Assembly: GCF_001039355.2 (NCBI RefSeq)
Contig: NW_019775395.1
Coordinates: forward strand, 109,884-173,883
DNA from: Lingula anatina
Taxonomy: Eukaryota > Brachiopoda > Lingulata > Lingulida > Lingulidae
Reading direction: 5' to 3'
DNA: 64,000 bases
Below, in pieces: positions 22,401 through 35,000 of this stretch (its first letter is position 1; every line of letters starts with the position of its first letter). The notes under the pieces were generated by a model. It ran no database searches. It worked only from the letters and a program-made list of their open reading frames with translations, and was not told the origin of the DNA. Made by a program: the position numbers and the translations under genes.

Positions 22401-23881
22401 CCCCGACCCCCTTTTGTAGTACTTCGTTCAAGTGTTATAATACCATTAAAAGCATTTTTATAGCTGTCCAGGTGCCTGAGAAAATCAGGAAACCGAAAAT
22501 GTTTTTGCATCAAAAACTCTCAACATTACGTCACACGTCGAACTTGGAGCTGTGTTTCATTCACCACAATTAGATGTGTTGAAGATACATTAAATGAATG
22601 CAACAGGAATAAAAAAGCTAAGGCCTTTCATTTAAGATGAAATCTCCAACCTGCAGTCCTACCTTAAAATCAGCAATAAATGTAATACTTTGACAATACT
22701 GACTGAGATTCTAGCTCCTCTGTCCAGCTAACGGTGAACTATCATAAGGTAGGCAAACTCCATTTGAAATGTTAAAATGCCAGTGCAAGCTTTAGATGAA
22801 TAAATTTTACAATCCTAATAACATAAAAACAAACTATAGGCCTTGTCGGTGAAGGAAACTCTTGTTAGGGCATTTTGTTTGTGTTTTGGAAAATCATCAT
22901 TTTACAAGCCTAACCAAATGATGTGAAAAAAAGTCAGATATGTGTTAAGCATCAACTCCTACCATAGAAACAACTGTGTATCAAAACATTTGAGATTCAG
23001 CCAGCTCTTTACAATACAGGTATACACATGCATATACATGTAGTTACTAACGCTTTTTCTGCGTTTCCAGATTTACAGGCCTAAATAATACTCATGGCTC
23101 ACCAGAAATGTCCTTTTTGACCTATTTGCCTCTAAGAACACCTGTTCTCCAGGTTAAGGTCATTATTTACCCCACCCTGCTACTATGACAATTTCAGGCA
23201 ACAATGGTTATTCAAATGCACAGCGCATTTTCGTATTGACGTTGCAAAGAAGGTCATTTTGCGTTAAAAGGGATAACAAATCTTATGGGATCTACATTTC
23301 ACAATTAATACATTGTAATATATGGTAATATTATAAATTCTATTTTACTACCAAAGCGGCGGTTATGGCAATTATTCTGAAATTTGTGCTTACCGTCGGA
23401 CCACGTAACCTCTAAATACGGCTACTCTCTGTAATAATCTTTTAAGAGATTATTACAGAAAACTTAACTTTTTAGAAAAAAAAAGCAGAGGAACTTTGAA
23501 TGTTGAAACGGATTCATTTTACTACTTAAGTGTGGGGAAATTGTCGTTAACCCCAGAAAATAATTCTTTTGGCCCAAATGAGCAGTTGTTTTCCCTGTAA
23601 GAATATCACGAAAACAAATGTGGATTCTTTTGCGACAAAATGGCTATTACAATATTTCATCTGGCAATTTTATCAACTTGGGTCATTCATAGTTAGCCTG
23701 CACTGGTTCAGTAGTAATTGGCAAGAAAATTCCAATCTAATTTATTTTTTCACATACCCACTTTGGCCAAAACGTGCTCCAAGTCTGTCATTTTGTTGTC
23801 AGCTTCCTTCTCTTCATCTTCTTCCTCCTTCTTACGACATGATCCACAGCATCTTTTGCTTAGCCTCTTCAGCTTTTCCAT
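16095..23881 (-). CDS. SLC22-family organic ion transporter (OCT/OAT-like)
   Basis: This is a plasma-membrane major facilitator that moves organic cations or anions. Coding exons: 23758-23881 (ATG at 23879-23881), 20735-21099, 20114-20345, 19474-19663, 18776-18908, 17987-18121, 17736-17818, 17046-17166, 16807-16879 and 16095-16511 (stop). Family marks in order: a large glycosylated loop after TM1 with several N-x-S/T sites, IVTEWNLVC, GQLADSFGRKKAW, FYIPESPRWL, MGFNVKNL, LGRRW, ELLPTPIRD and LPETKGQ. All joins keep phase except between 18776 and 18121, where one exon (the intracellular loop before TM7) is not visible. Visible exons give about 624 residues against ~550 usual, owing to a 41-residue charged N-terminus with a CCGSC cluster and a long acidic tail. 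The tail begins with a cysteine cluster (CFCCPCGC) and ends ETII, a class I PDZ ligand form. Substrate is unknown. Confidence 0.92.
17331..17370. repeat. AAAT tetranucleotide microsatellite
   Basis: About ten units within an SLC22 intron. Confidence 0.9.
18223..18262. repeat. GT/GC dinucleotide repeat
   Basis: Alternating purine-pyrimidine run (gtgtgt, cgcgcg, gtgtgt) in an SLC22 intron, next to the stretch where the missing loop exon should lie. Confidence 0.85.
19402..19456. repeat. AAAT tetranucleotide microsatellite
   Basis: About fourteen units, just downstream (minus strand) of the SLC22 exon donor at 19474. Confidence 0.9.
21650..22165 (+). pseudogene. Decayed LINE ORF2 C-terminal fragment
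   Basis: Lies in SLC22 intron 1. It reads FDTMIIPKANYGLDIWGF, then in a shifted frame TGGELGLGRF, LWSKTVDLNEG and LLCE, and then NNNHLSWSGVLKKI. This parallels the post-RT region of LINE ORF2 proteins (ILPxxxYGxEIWG, GELGRFPL, YWxxxV, WxxxVKxIL). Several frameshifts and stops. It is a different family from LINE A. Confidence 0.6.
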
Positions 23882-25102
23882 GGTGTTAGCAATATACTCC
23901 TTGTGCACTGGAAATAATTACACCTGCATCGTCCTTGTCTTGGGGAGTTTCAAAGAGATGTGCCTTATACGAACCACTGTTTATCTTTATCGTATCATCC
24001 CTGCACTGACGAATTACGCAGTTGAACTTTCCATACTGTATGTATCTGGTTACAGAAGTTTATATAATCTGTCTTATGTAAACTCCCATGCACGTGGGTA
24101 AGTCGTATGTCGAGTTCAATGAAAGATGCCGTCTTCTGTTTATTTGTCAAAGGTTATCTTAAGGCTGCGCTTTCAAAACTGTGTCCAAGGTCGGGCTGAT
24201 AGCGATGTGACAAACTCTGTGCTGCGTGTCTCATGAACATAAATCCGGGTGGTCTCCACACTGGTCAAGTCCCCCCTGACGTAACGCTGCACTGACCCAT
24301 AGTATATCAAATCTAAATTGACAAAGGACTCACTTAACACTCGAGTGTGGGTTCCACGACAAGGATTAACTCAAGTCTGTCAATGCACCTTAAGTGCTTG
24401 TTGAAGGATGGAGTTCGCACTTAAGGACCATACCACTACCCATGACCACGTTATCTTTATTTGCAACAGCTCTAAAGAATTCGAAATTTCGTAGAGAAAA
24501 ATGAATTAATTTAGAAGCAATTATATTTGTTATAGAGTGTGCATCTATGGGCGAACAGTTATCCCATATTTGTAAATCATGCATGCTATACATAAGAACA
24601 TTGCGTTATTAGAAACTCATCTCAGCGATTTCTCTACCGCTACTATCATAAATGTCTTTGTCACATTTAGCTTAGACTACTCAAATTCTCTTCCCCATGA
24701 GCGTCCTCAGAGAAGGTCAAACGTATGCAAACTATGTATCTCTGTTCGTGTCCTTGATCGCGCATCAGGTGACAGTCGCATCGCATCATTCTCCTACACT
24801 GGTTATCCTTAAAGATGCATTTAAAGTCAACTTTTTACCACCATAGCCGACTAAATGCCACCTCACTATTTCAAAGAGAATAAACTAAACGCCAAAGAAT
24901 ACCGTTTCATATCACCTGTAAATTATATTTGAACGGATATTTTCTGATTTCTTTCTGTGGTGCATATAACCAGGGCTGATAGGTAAGTCAGGTCATTTTA
25001 CGGCCAAAAATTAAAAGAAGGTGCAGTATTAAAGTTTTTTTATGGCTGATCGAGTGATCAGATCGAAAACAAAACCACCTATAACACGACTGTCACCTTG
25101 CA
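23882..25102. other. SLC22 upstream region, no gene seen
   Basis: 5' flank of the SLC22 gene, which would hold its promoter. I see no clear TATA box and no exon-like frame. Confidence 0.4.
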
Positions 25103-25560
25103 GGGGGGGGGGAACTTCACCGCAATGGCGGATATCGAGTTTGGTAAGGGGTTGAGGAATAAAAATTGACCCTCGAAATCGAAGCACGCTTTATAAGGAT
25201 CTTTAAGAGTATGTGTTCTCTTTCAAGTTTCAGCTCGTGCCAACGCTGTTTAATATGGATGCAAANNNNNNNNNNNNNNNNNNNNNNNNNNNNNNNNNNN
25301 NNNNNNNNNNNNNNNNNNNNNNNNNNNNNNNNNNNNNNNNNNNNNNNNNNNNNNNNNNNNNNNNNNNNNNNNNNNNNNNNNNNNNNNNNNNNNNNNNNNN
25401 NNNAGGGGGGGGTAGGGGGGCAACTTCACCGCAATGGCGGATATCGAGTTTGGTAAGGGGTTCAGGAATAAAAATTGACCCTCGAAATCGAAGCACGCTT
25501 TATAAGGATCTTTAAGAGTATGTGTTCTCTTTCAGGTTTCAGCTCGTGCCAACGCTGTTT
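25103..25560 (+). repeat. Duplicated ~150-base segment on both sides of a 138-base gap
   Basis: The segment 25103-25252 (G-run, aacttcaccgcaatggcgga, through to the polypyrimidine and gccaacgctgttt end) is repeated almost exactly at 25404-25560, after the N run 25266-25403. A looser relative is at about 26180-26345. This is either a tandem pair or a contig overlap the assembler did not merge. Confidence 0.8.
25266..25403. other. Assembly gap (138 N)
   Basis: Run of N in the sequence. Confidence 0.99.
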
Positions 25561-28147
25561 TTTTTTTCAACTTAGCTCCCCATATTTATGTGATGCGACT
25601 TTCCATTGAGACTTTTCAAGAATCCCATGAAACGGTGACTTTATGGCTTTTGTGCTTTTTAATGACTTTTTGATGGACCTCTAGTAGAAAGTGACTAACT
25701 TTTATTTAACTAAAAGATATTTAAATGTTTTTAAATCAATATCTTTCATTTGTATGTTAAATTGTTAAGTTTATTAAACGCATTTGGACTTCAGCCTCAA
25801 AATAAATAAATACACATTTTTATTATCATTGGTATAATTGACAAGAAGCTCCTTGCTATTGCCATAGCTAAATAGAGGCACCGCAGGTATCGAGGAGTCA
25901 TTTATGTAATAGCATATTTCAAAATAATAACAATAATAATTTGTGGAAGTCAAAACTAATTGCCATGTAAAAAGTTATGTGTCTGCAGTTTCATTTAAAA
26001 AACAAAAGGGAAAATGACCATTTAGATTTATTTATTGCTACAAATTTACTGAATTCTCACACACAAGAAATAGTACGTAATTCATAGTGCAAGAGATACG
26101 CCAACTGTAGAACGGTATCAAGATAAATATCTATATTCCATATCAAATGACATTAAAGTACAACACAATCACCATAACAAAGATGCTGTTTATAACGAAA
26201 GACCGAAAATCAAACCACCTACAACAGGGTCTGTCACTATGACAACTCCACCACAATGGCAGATCCAGAGTTTGGCATGGGGTTTGGGAATAGAAATTGA
26301 CTCGCTTCTCTATAGGCAAATTTCAAAACGGCAGTCAATTCTGCTCTTTGTCTAGTTGCGCTCGTTATACTGTCTTTTTCAGGAGGGAAAGGGGGGGGAA
26401 GGGGGGGGGGGCTCAGAGGCTGAAGGAAGGGCATTTGCTTACTGTACCCCGGATCCGCCACTACACTACATGCATATTCACCAGTATTTTGTGCTTTCTT
26501 TTGCCTAACAATTGCGGCAAGATGAACAGTACTTTTTTCTTCATAGTAAAAAAGAATATAAAAGGATAACATTTATAGCCAGATACCAGCAAATATGTGA
26601 AGTAAATTTCACTGACATAATTTCTAATTTTTCAATTGAAGAAAAGGACTAAGAATTGGCCAGATACCAGCCAAGGTTCTATCAAATAATTCACATTAAT
26701 ACATAAATGCATGCTTTTTAAAAAATGAACTCTTGCAAATTAGCAAGGTTATTACCTCACCTGTAACAAACAAAATTGAAATGATACATATTATAAAGAT
26801 TATCACAAGACTAATAAATCTCAGTTATCAAAGGTAATTCCCAAACGATACACAGTATCTGCTGGATGGTTGTAGTGTATGCACATAATTCAAAAAAAAA
26901 AAAAATCCCATAGCTGATATAATGTTTTAATGTTTGTCCACAAATCTGCTTATGTCTGAAATTGAGGAATACCATGGAAACCACTTTGTGCCAACTTCTA
27001 TTTTAAAAAAATAATAGTCAAATATCTGAATTCTGAATGCTCAAATCTATGACTTCCTACCAACTCTCACTGCCCTATGGGGAAGCAATATTTCGCCAGA
27101 TACCAGCAGAAATATCTTCACAAAATTACCCAGATTCCAGGTTACATTAAAAATAACAAATGGATTTCAAATGTTGAATACAGCGCCATCTATAGTCTTG
27201 AATCCTGGCTTACACTGCCTACCTCAATATCAGCCTCCAGCACATTATTGGGCCAAAGTTGCAAAAGTTAGTGTAAATTTCAAAACAACGAACAAGATTC
27301 CTAGTAATTTCATTGGATCGTTTGTACCATACAGCTACTGTGTCCGCTGGATGGTCTTTGGAAACTGCATAAAACACCCTTAGCACAATTTTGCAACAAA
27401 CTTTACAGTTTGCAAGAATGTTTGCCATTCATTGTAAGAAGAATGACAGTTACAGCAAATTTGCTGCAAATTTGCAAGAAGATTAAAAGTTTGCAGGAAG
27501 TTAGTAAGAAAGTCTTTTTGCCTCAATTGCATGGTAAAATTCCTTCTTGCAAATTTGCTGCAAACTTAAAAGTTTGCTCAGGGCAGTTTTCAAGCAAAGT
27601 ACTCCATAGATCTCAACAACATGAAATTTTCTTCAAAGTATAAAAAACAAGTTTGTGAGTAATCAAATTACCTCACCAGATGGCAATGACCTATTTAATG
27701 TTTTGAGATAAGAGTCTTACGCACAGTTGACTCACCTCTCAGCACACATAGATAAAATTGTGCACCTTAAACTGAACAGGTTCAATGTAGGGGAAACCTT
27801 TAAGGAACAACTTTTAGTTCAATGGAGAGAGGAAAGGAAACAGTGAAAACTTTTTAACCACTTCACTATTCATGCAAGCATGGATATACACAGGATGTTG
27901 AAGTAAGATGTTCTTCACAACTGAATGTACTAAATGTCTGTGACGAAAAACTATAATAAATAATAGAAAAATGTGACTAACAATATACCACCAAATGCTA
28001 CCACATACAAGATGTTGAAAGACTTGATGTTTTACAAATAAACAATATCATTTAGCAAGGTTACATGGTAATCATATGCTTCAATTATGTAGTACAATTA
28101 AAAATCTTCTACCTCATCTCTGATGAGATTCAACTGAAATCATATTC
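25561..28147. other. Intergenic, repeats only
   Basis: No exon-like frame. It holds a diverged copy of the 25.1 kb repeat at about 26180-26345, a G-run at 26391-26411 and three scattered copies of the word gccagataccagc (near 26578, 26660 and 27095). Near 27460-27560 there is a self-complementary cluster of gcaaatttgc words. Confidence 0.5.
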
Positions 28148-28332
28148 TAAGGCCGCATTCACAGCAAAATTTGATCTGCTGATCCAATATGGCTGACACA
28201 CTTGAAAGGTTTCCGCATATTCCCTGCTGGGAATCTATTCAAATTGAATGTCTATTAGGGAATTATGCAGCAGGATTTCAAGTGGGTTGGCCGTATTAGA
28301 TTTGCAGATCAATTTCTTCTGAATGCGTCTTA
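28148..28332. mobile_element. MITE with ~58-base inverted ends
   Basis: The left end (taaggccgcattcacagc, then aatttgatctgc and ccacacttgaaa-like) matches the reverse complement of the right end (taagacgcattcagaag, then aaattgatctgc and cccacttgaaa) over about 58 bases with scattered mismatches. Short centre, no coding capacity. Confidence 0.7.
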
Positions 28333-29053
28333 TATATATACATATTTTTATAATGACTCAGAGAGGAATAATTAAACTTAAAAAAAAAAAAACATATTCT
28401 CTACCATAACCTAATGTATTTAAAGAATAGTGTTTAAAAAAATCACTCACAGAAAATTTGTAATTATGGAATGAAACGGCAAATAAAAGGGGAGCAAAAT
28501 AAGGAAAAAAAGAAAGAAATATTATTACATTTTAATATAATTAAGGATATCAAACAAGGATGAAAATAATGATAATTCATTCACCAAACATTAGACTCTC
28601 ATTCAAAGAGCAACCACCAAAATGTGATGGAAATATCTGTGGGCTACAATCAAAGCATTGGTTGGTTAAAATTTGTATTACATTTCCAAAGCCTGTTTGG
28701 CTTCTGGGTAATTCCACATCAAATCAAACAGCCACAAGAATATATCTTAGACTATTTTTTCATTAACCACCTACCTCATAATTAACAACCAATGAGTAGA
28801 ATGTATATGATTTCACTTTGAAATGCAATATCTCAAACTTAATGTGAGATATCTCACTGATTTTTTCCATACATATTGAACATTGTAGATGATAAAAAAT
28901 CAGTATAATCTGAAACATGCTGTTCTGAATCAATGTTTACTGTGCTGACTTAACAAGGAAATTACACCTGAAACAGTTGTTAAAAATTCTGCCTATAGCA
29001 CGTACTGTACAGGCATCACCTTCCTGGCAGTCCAGTTAATCAGTGCACAAAAT

Positions 29054-32000
29054 TTAAGTGTCTCTGGCTGATTCTGCTGCTTGTATAATCTGGGCATCAA
29101 TCTTCTGAAGCTCAAGTTTTAGCTGCTCTCTCTCAGCCTCATTTGCAGCTACTCCTCTGGAACTCCTCTGGAGCCTGGAGAAAGAAAAATTAAAATTTTC
29201 TTGAAAAATACAAGATTTACCTTAATTTATAAATATTTCATTAGAGGCGTTTTTCATGCAGGGGAAGAGCAATTAAAACTCTACACGCTTTCAACTGCTT
29301 GTAAACGGGGCCCAACTAACAGTCATGAGCCTAAGGTTAAAAAAAAACTGAACATATATCATGGGACCCAACACCTACTAACCTTGACAAGTCTCAGGAA
29401 CCATCAAAATTTAATTTAAAAAAAAGCCGAATACCACTTTTCCGCGGAAAAAGCTCTTGTCTGAACAGATAAACATCACCCATTACACACAGTAACTGTG
29501 AGAAGAATAATCAAATCATGGGTCATAAAATCACAAAAGACCCACTTTCAGATTAGCTGGTACTCTTACCTCTCGCTGTTCTTCATCACAGTACCACTTG
29601 CTGAGGTGTTCGTCTTGGCCTGTTCTACCTCTGCCAGACCAAAAGGGTTAGGAGGGTAACGTGAGGGCACTGCGTAGGAATTGGGGAATGGCCGCTCTAC
29701 TGGGGTCACAGCAGTAGATGGCAGGGGGTTCCCTCCCTGAGAACAAAACACACCAAATGTACACATAATAGAAGGAAAATAAACAGTGAATAAGTGCACA
29801 AATTTAAATCTCTTGAATCCTTTGAATGTAGCAAAACAGTATCTGGCAGATGTTGCTTTTCTCAGAATAAGAACTTGAGCAGATATGAAAACAGATAAAA
29901 CTGGAGGGTGTGAGGTGTTGCTGTCTCCTAAGTACATACCTTGGTAGGATAACACACAGTTTTAGCCCAAGAGTTATAAAGAGTTGTCAGTTTAAGCATA
30001 TAATGGTTGACAAACCTATAAATGTGTGTACGCACTGACCACCCGTGAAAAAAATCATATTAAATACATCATGGAGACAGAAAGGTGAACAAACAAACAA
30101 ACAGACAGACATACCTGTGAGGCTGTCACCTGCACTGGCTTAGCAACCTGGAGGTTGGTTTCATTGCGCTGCACACGAGAAATGGGACCAAACCTGGACA
30201 CAATGGGCTTGTCAGAAAAGGGAATGATTTCCTCTGGCAAAGTCCTGCATACAATTGAAGATCTAGGCTTGTGAGTCATAGGTATTATTATTTTAAGCTT
30301 TAGTTCATTGGAAAAAATGAAAAGATTTATTTTTCCTTAGATCACAATGGATAAGATTCTATTATTAACAAACCCCTAAGAAGTCAGAATTGCACAAAAT
30401 TTGTTTCAATTGTGAATCCAAGCTCATGTAAGCTTTTTTCTCAACTTTTTGGTTATTATAATTACCAATTTTAACACCCATTTAATATTGGGTTGCCTTT
30501 GAAGTTTCAAAAACATTTTACCATAAAATATTTAGTTGTTTTTCAGTGAAAATCGGGTTTAGAATTAAAGAACCAGAGCAAAAAAGAAAAGATAAAAACG
30601 GGAGTACTTACGAGGAAAGTGAGTTGTATGTCCAAACCGTGGTATCTTTTCCACCATCTAGGCTACTATATATGGTCGTGAAGAGATTCCTGCTTATCAG
30701 ATGCTGAAAATCAGAAATATCCTTACTAACCCATTCATCATCATCACCATCATCATCATGGTCACCATGGTGATCAGTGTCAAAATCATCAGCGGCTTCA
30801 TAGCTCAATGAAGATAATGGCGCATTTGTCTCTGAGTAAGCATCCAAGAAAGCACCAGCACGTTCTTTATGCTATGAACGAGATGAAAGAACAGGAGAAA
30901 ACCTGATCAATGGCAGAAAGAAAAGAGTGACAGAGGAGACAACATGCTGAAACTTTGAAAAGGAGTAAAATGTTTTGAACTATTTTCAAAGTTTTAGAAA
31001 ACAGAAATGTTTCAATTTTTGCCACCTTGATGATTTACAGTGAAATTTTTATGAACCTCTTTTGGTTTTTCCAAACTCTGACAGAGAAAAAAATGTATAT
31101 GATTTTTCATACAAAGGTGGTGCTATAAATTTTATAAACAAGCTTAAGAAATGGAAGGTTATCTTGCTTCTGCAGTTAAAAGAGGTTAACACGTTCTTCT
31201 TGACAAACCTGTTCAAAAATTATGTAAGGCACTACACACAAACAATAAATATAAGCACATTTTTCAATGTGAAAAATATTACAGTACAAATCTACCCCTT
31301 ATAATGACTGCAAAAATATGAATAAGTGCTCACAACATCCAGACAGAATGTACAACACACAGCAAACCAAAAAACACCTGTTGATCTAGTATAGGACATT
31401 GTATATTATGTGACATAAAAAAAAAACAAACTTGTTCACTATTTCCTTAATGTTAATACTCCAAGCACACGATTCTGCCACAGTGTGATGTACTAAGTCG
31501 CGTGGTCGGAGTTAAAGGTCAGGGGTCGTGAAGAGGATGCTATGTATGCGACGTGGCATGTGAGACATGGACTTTAACTGTATAAATTAACATTTTATGT
31601 CTTATACATGTACAGTTTTCCAATATCATACATATGAACTAGCAGAATTTTCAGATATCAAAGCCTGGGGTCAAACACAAAGATTCTCCTTCTTGTCAAT
31701 GGCCAGGAATTTGATGTCAGATATTGAGGGTGGTGTTCCTCAAGAAGCCCTATTGCGTCCATTATTATTCATTATCATGATCAATGACCCTAACGCTAGT
31801 TGTCCAGGCTACAAGTTTCTGGATGATACAACTGTTCTTACAGTGTATGACTTTGATTAAAAGTAACATCTAACAGGCAGCAAATGAAATCATTGACTGG
31901 ACAGAAGAAGAAATATGAGACTCAATCCAACAACAACAAAATCTATGACAGTAACTTTACCCAAATGCAATCTATGCCAAAATTTCAATCAGCTGATATT

Positions 32001-35000
32001 AGAAGGACTTATGTACCAAATTTCAGAATTGATCATTTTAGAAACACCTTCATCCTTTTTCTTTATCTAGCTTTTAGAAGCCTGTGTTTTTCTTTAGAAC
32101 TCAATTTGATCTTGATATTGTAATAATACTCATAATAATCATTATTATTATCATTATTAAATTAAAGAAGCCAAGTTCACAACAATAAAAAATACCTCAT
32201 TTACATATTGATAACAGTCTTCTGACATATACTGCACAATTTATGTACAAGACCTACTGTCTGAAACATAAGGTCTTTTTATATATCTCAATACCACAAA
32301 TGTCTAATTATCTTGTAAAAATTTACATTAATAATTCTTTGAAAACGGATGGAACAACAGAAACTATCTAAACAGGGGTATATTTTGACAATTTTCTGGG
32401 AAATCCAGATAAGTGTCAACATTTTGTTGTATTAATTTTGTAATTAACATAAACATTTATTGGCATTTAAAATTCTTTGTACAGGAGTTATTATGGAAAG
32501 CTAATGATGGGATCCATCCCTGTCAGCTGATTTAAAAAAAGTTTTAAAAAAGTGACACAATTTCTATTTGTTCTACTTACTCCACTTTTTCTATTTAAAA
32601 ACAAATGTCTTTTTAACCATATAACCACACTGCTTTTTTAAATCTAAACTGCTCTTAGTAAAAAAATGTAGTTTTTCTTTTAAATGTTTTTCATTTCCTG
32701 TGCAGGGGGGATATTCACAGCTAACTGTCAAAGAAGCTTACCCTTTCCTGAATTGCCGCTTCACTGTCTATGGTGGATCCATTACGAGAATCACTGTATG
32801 TTGCCTCTCCGGTGGACCAAGGCATGTCTTCATTGAAGTGTTCTTTTGAACCTGTTTTCCAAATAAAACAAGTTGTCATACATTATGTTAATCAAATGCA
32901 GACAGTTGTTGGTAATTCCACATTATGTGACTAAGATATCCATTGAGTGCTTAAAATACAAAACTATACAAATCATTAATGTTGCATAACATTTCAACAA
33001 AATTATAAACTCAGTTTAAACATTTACATTTGAATAACATCTTTCATGTGCGAATAATTTCTAAGCTCATCCCTGCAAATCAAACTTGTGTACCAATAAA
33101 TTGTTCAACAAAATTCATTATGGCCTGAGAAAGTGAAAATACTTCATTATTTTTACTTTTTATTATTAATTAATTAGTTGATTTATTAATTAATTAATTT
33201 TTTTCGTTCTTTTGCCATTGCACTTAATCATGTGAACTTTGCGTCAGCATATATCTTAATCTGCAATTAGGGTGCAATGAATCGAACCCTTTATCTTAAA
33301 TGATCTGTAATTGCTGACAATAATATCCTTCATCACAAATATGTAACTCACTCCAAATAGTATCATTGTACGCCGTGGTAGTACTACTGGATATCAGAGC
33401 ATCCACCACGGATTGCTGCTGCTGATAGGAGCTGGTTGTGGTCTTCATCTTCCTTTCCCCTACACTAGATGGCGCTGATGTGTTGGGCCTACTCTGTTTA
33501 TTTCTTAGCTGATTCAGCAGTTCACTTCGGCGTCTCTCAAGCTGCTCTATGGATGCATTCTGACAGTGTTAAAATAAAAGCACTAAAGTTAGGAAACTCA
33601 GTCAGTGCATCACAAGAGCCTACTCACAATTACCAAATGACTTCTGAAGTAAGCTCCTACTTTCTGAGAGGAAATAATGCAATTAATTTTGATCAGTTTG
33701 TCATTAAAATGAGCCAATATTTTATACTACTATTTGTTCATATAACATCTATTTAAGATTTACTGTCATACAGCTCTCTACTCAGAAAATGATTAAGAAC
33801 TTTTTGTCTCCTAATTTCATGCACGGTATGCATACCAAGTATACCAAGTATGCATACTAAGGAGTTCAAGAGTTAAATTCACAGCAAATTTGCACTTAAT
33901 GAAATATCTACTGCTTGCACTGACCTCTTCCTGTGCAGTCTGTGGGTCAAGCACCTGTTCCTGGGGGTGAGCCCCACCCTGTGTACTGGGCGGGGCAGTC
34001 AAGTACTTCGGATACTCTCTCCCTAAACCTTGATCATACCCATATATGGGCTGCTGTACAAGTTGATAGTGCGTCTCAACCGCATATTCAGCACCAGGAG
34101 GGTACCCAGCCATCATTCCCTGCTGGACCCCAGGGTAGGCAGGCAATCCCTGGGGGGTGGAGACATACTCAGGGGGTGGTGGAACCCTCTGGGCATTGTA
34201 CCGGACCACTCCTGGCTGAACTTGGGGATAGGCCGGCATTTGTTGAGGGGGCTGCTGGGGGTAGGGTGACACCCCTGGGGCGTACCTCACTGTCCCCCCT
34301 GGGGTCCTGGGGATGGCTTGAGGGTGATATGGGGGATAAGTGACCCAGGGCTCATAGTGTGGTCTCTGTGCTGTAGGTACAGGAGGACAGGTAGGGGGCT
34401 CTGAAGGCGGCGTGGGACTATGAAGAGCTAGAGGAAAATGTAGGAGTGCATGTCAGAAATAGCCTTTAGAAAGTTTACTATGTTATACAAAAAATAAGGC
34501 ATATTTTAGTTCTCAAAGTTAAGATTGAATCTTTTTTTTTTTTTTTTTTTGCTGAAAACTGAAAAGGATTTAGGGATTTATGTTCATATACTATTACTTA
34601 GTAAGAAACTGACTCTAAGTATAACAGCAAATTTAATCTATTCATAATACTGTTTTTCATTATGCTGCTCTTTTTCCTTTTTCTTCCTTCCAGCAAAACA
34701 CTTTACTGCTTATTTGGTACTTCCTTTAAGATATATAAAAAAATATGGTATTGAACATTTTAAGCTTATACTGAATATTTGGAAACAAACTGTTGCATCA
34801 TAGGAGTCACCCAAATACCTAAAAATTGGAGGGCTCCATTGCTTCATTATATTTTTAAATGTGACGACAGGGTCATGAATGAAATTAAAATTTGTGACGT
34901 TTTCTTACCAAGTCCTTCCACAGTTGGCACTTCATACGAGGACATCCTTGGGCGGCCTATGGATTTATGCACCAGGTCGTGTGGATGCGGCATGGTGTAA

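Noticed and set aside
33933-34343. 136-residue plus-strand frame over Roquin exon 10 (and at 36964-37374)
   Set aside because: Antisense shadow of the GC-richer proline-rich exon; the minus frame is conserved and spliced.
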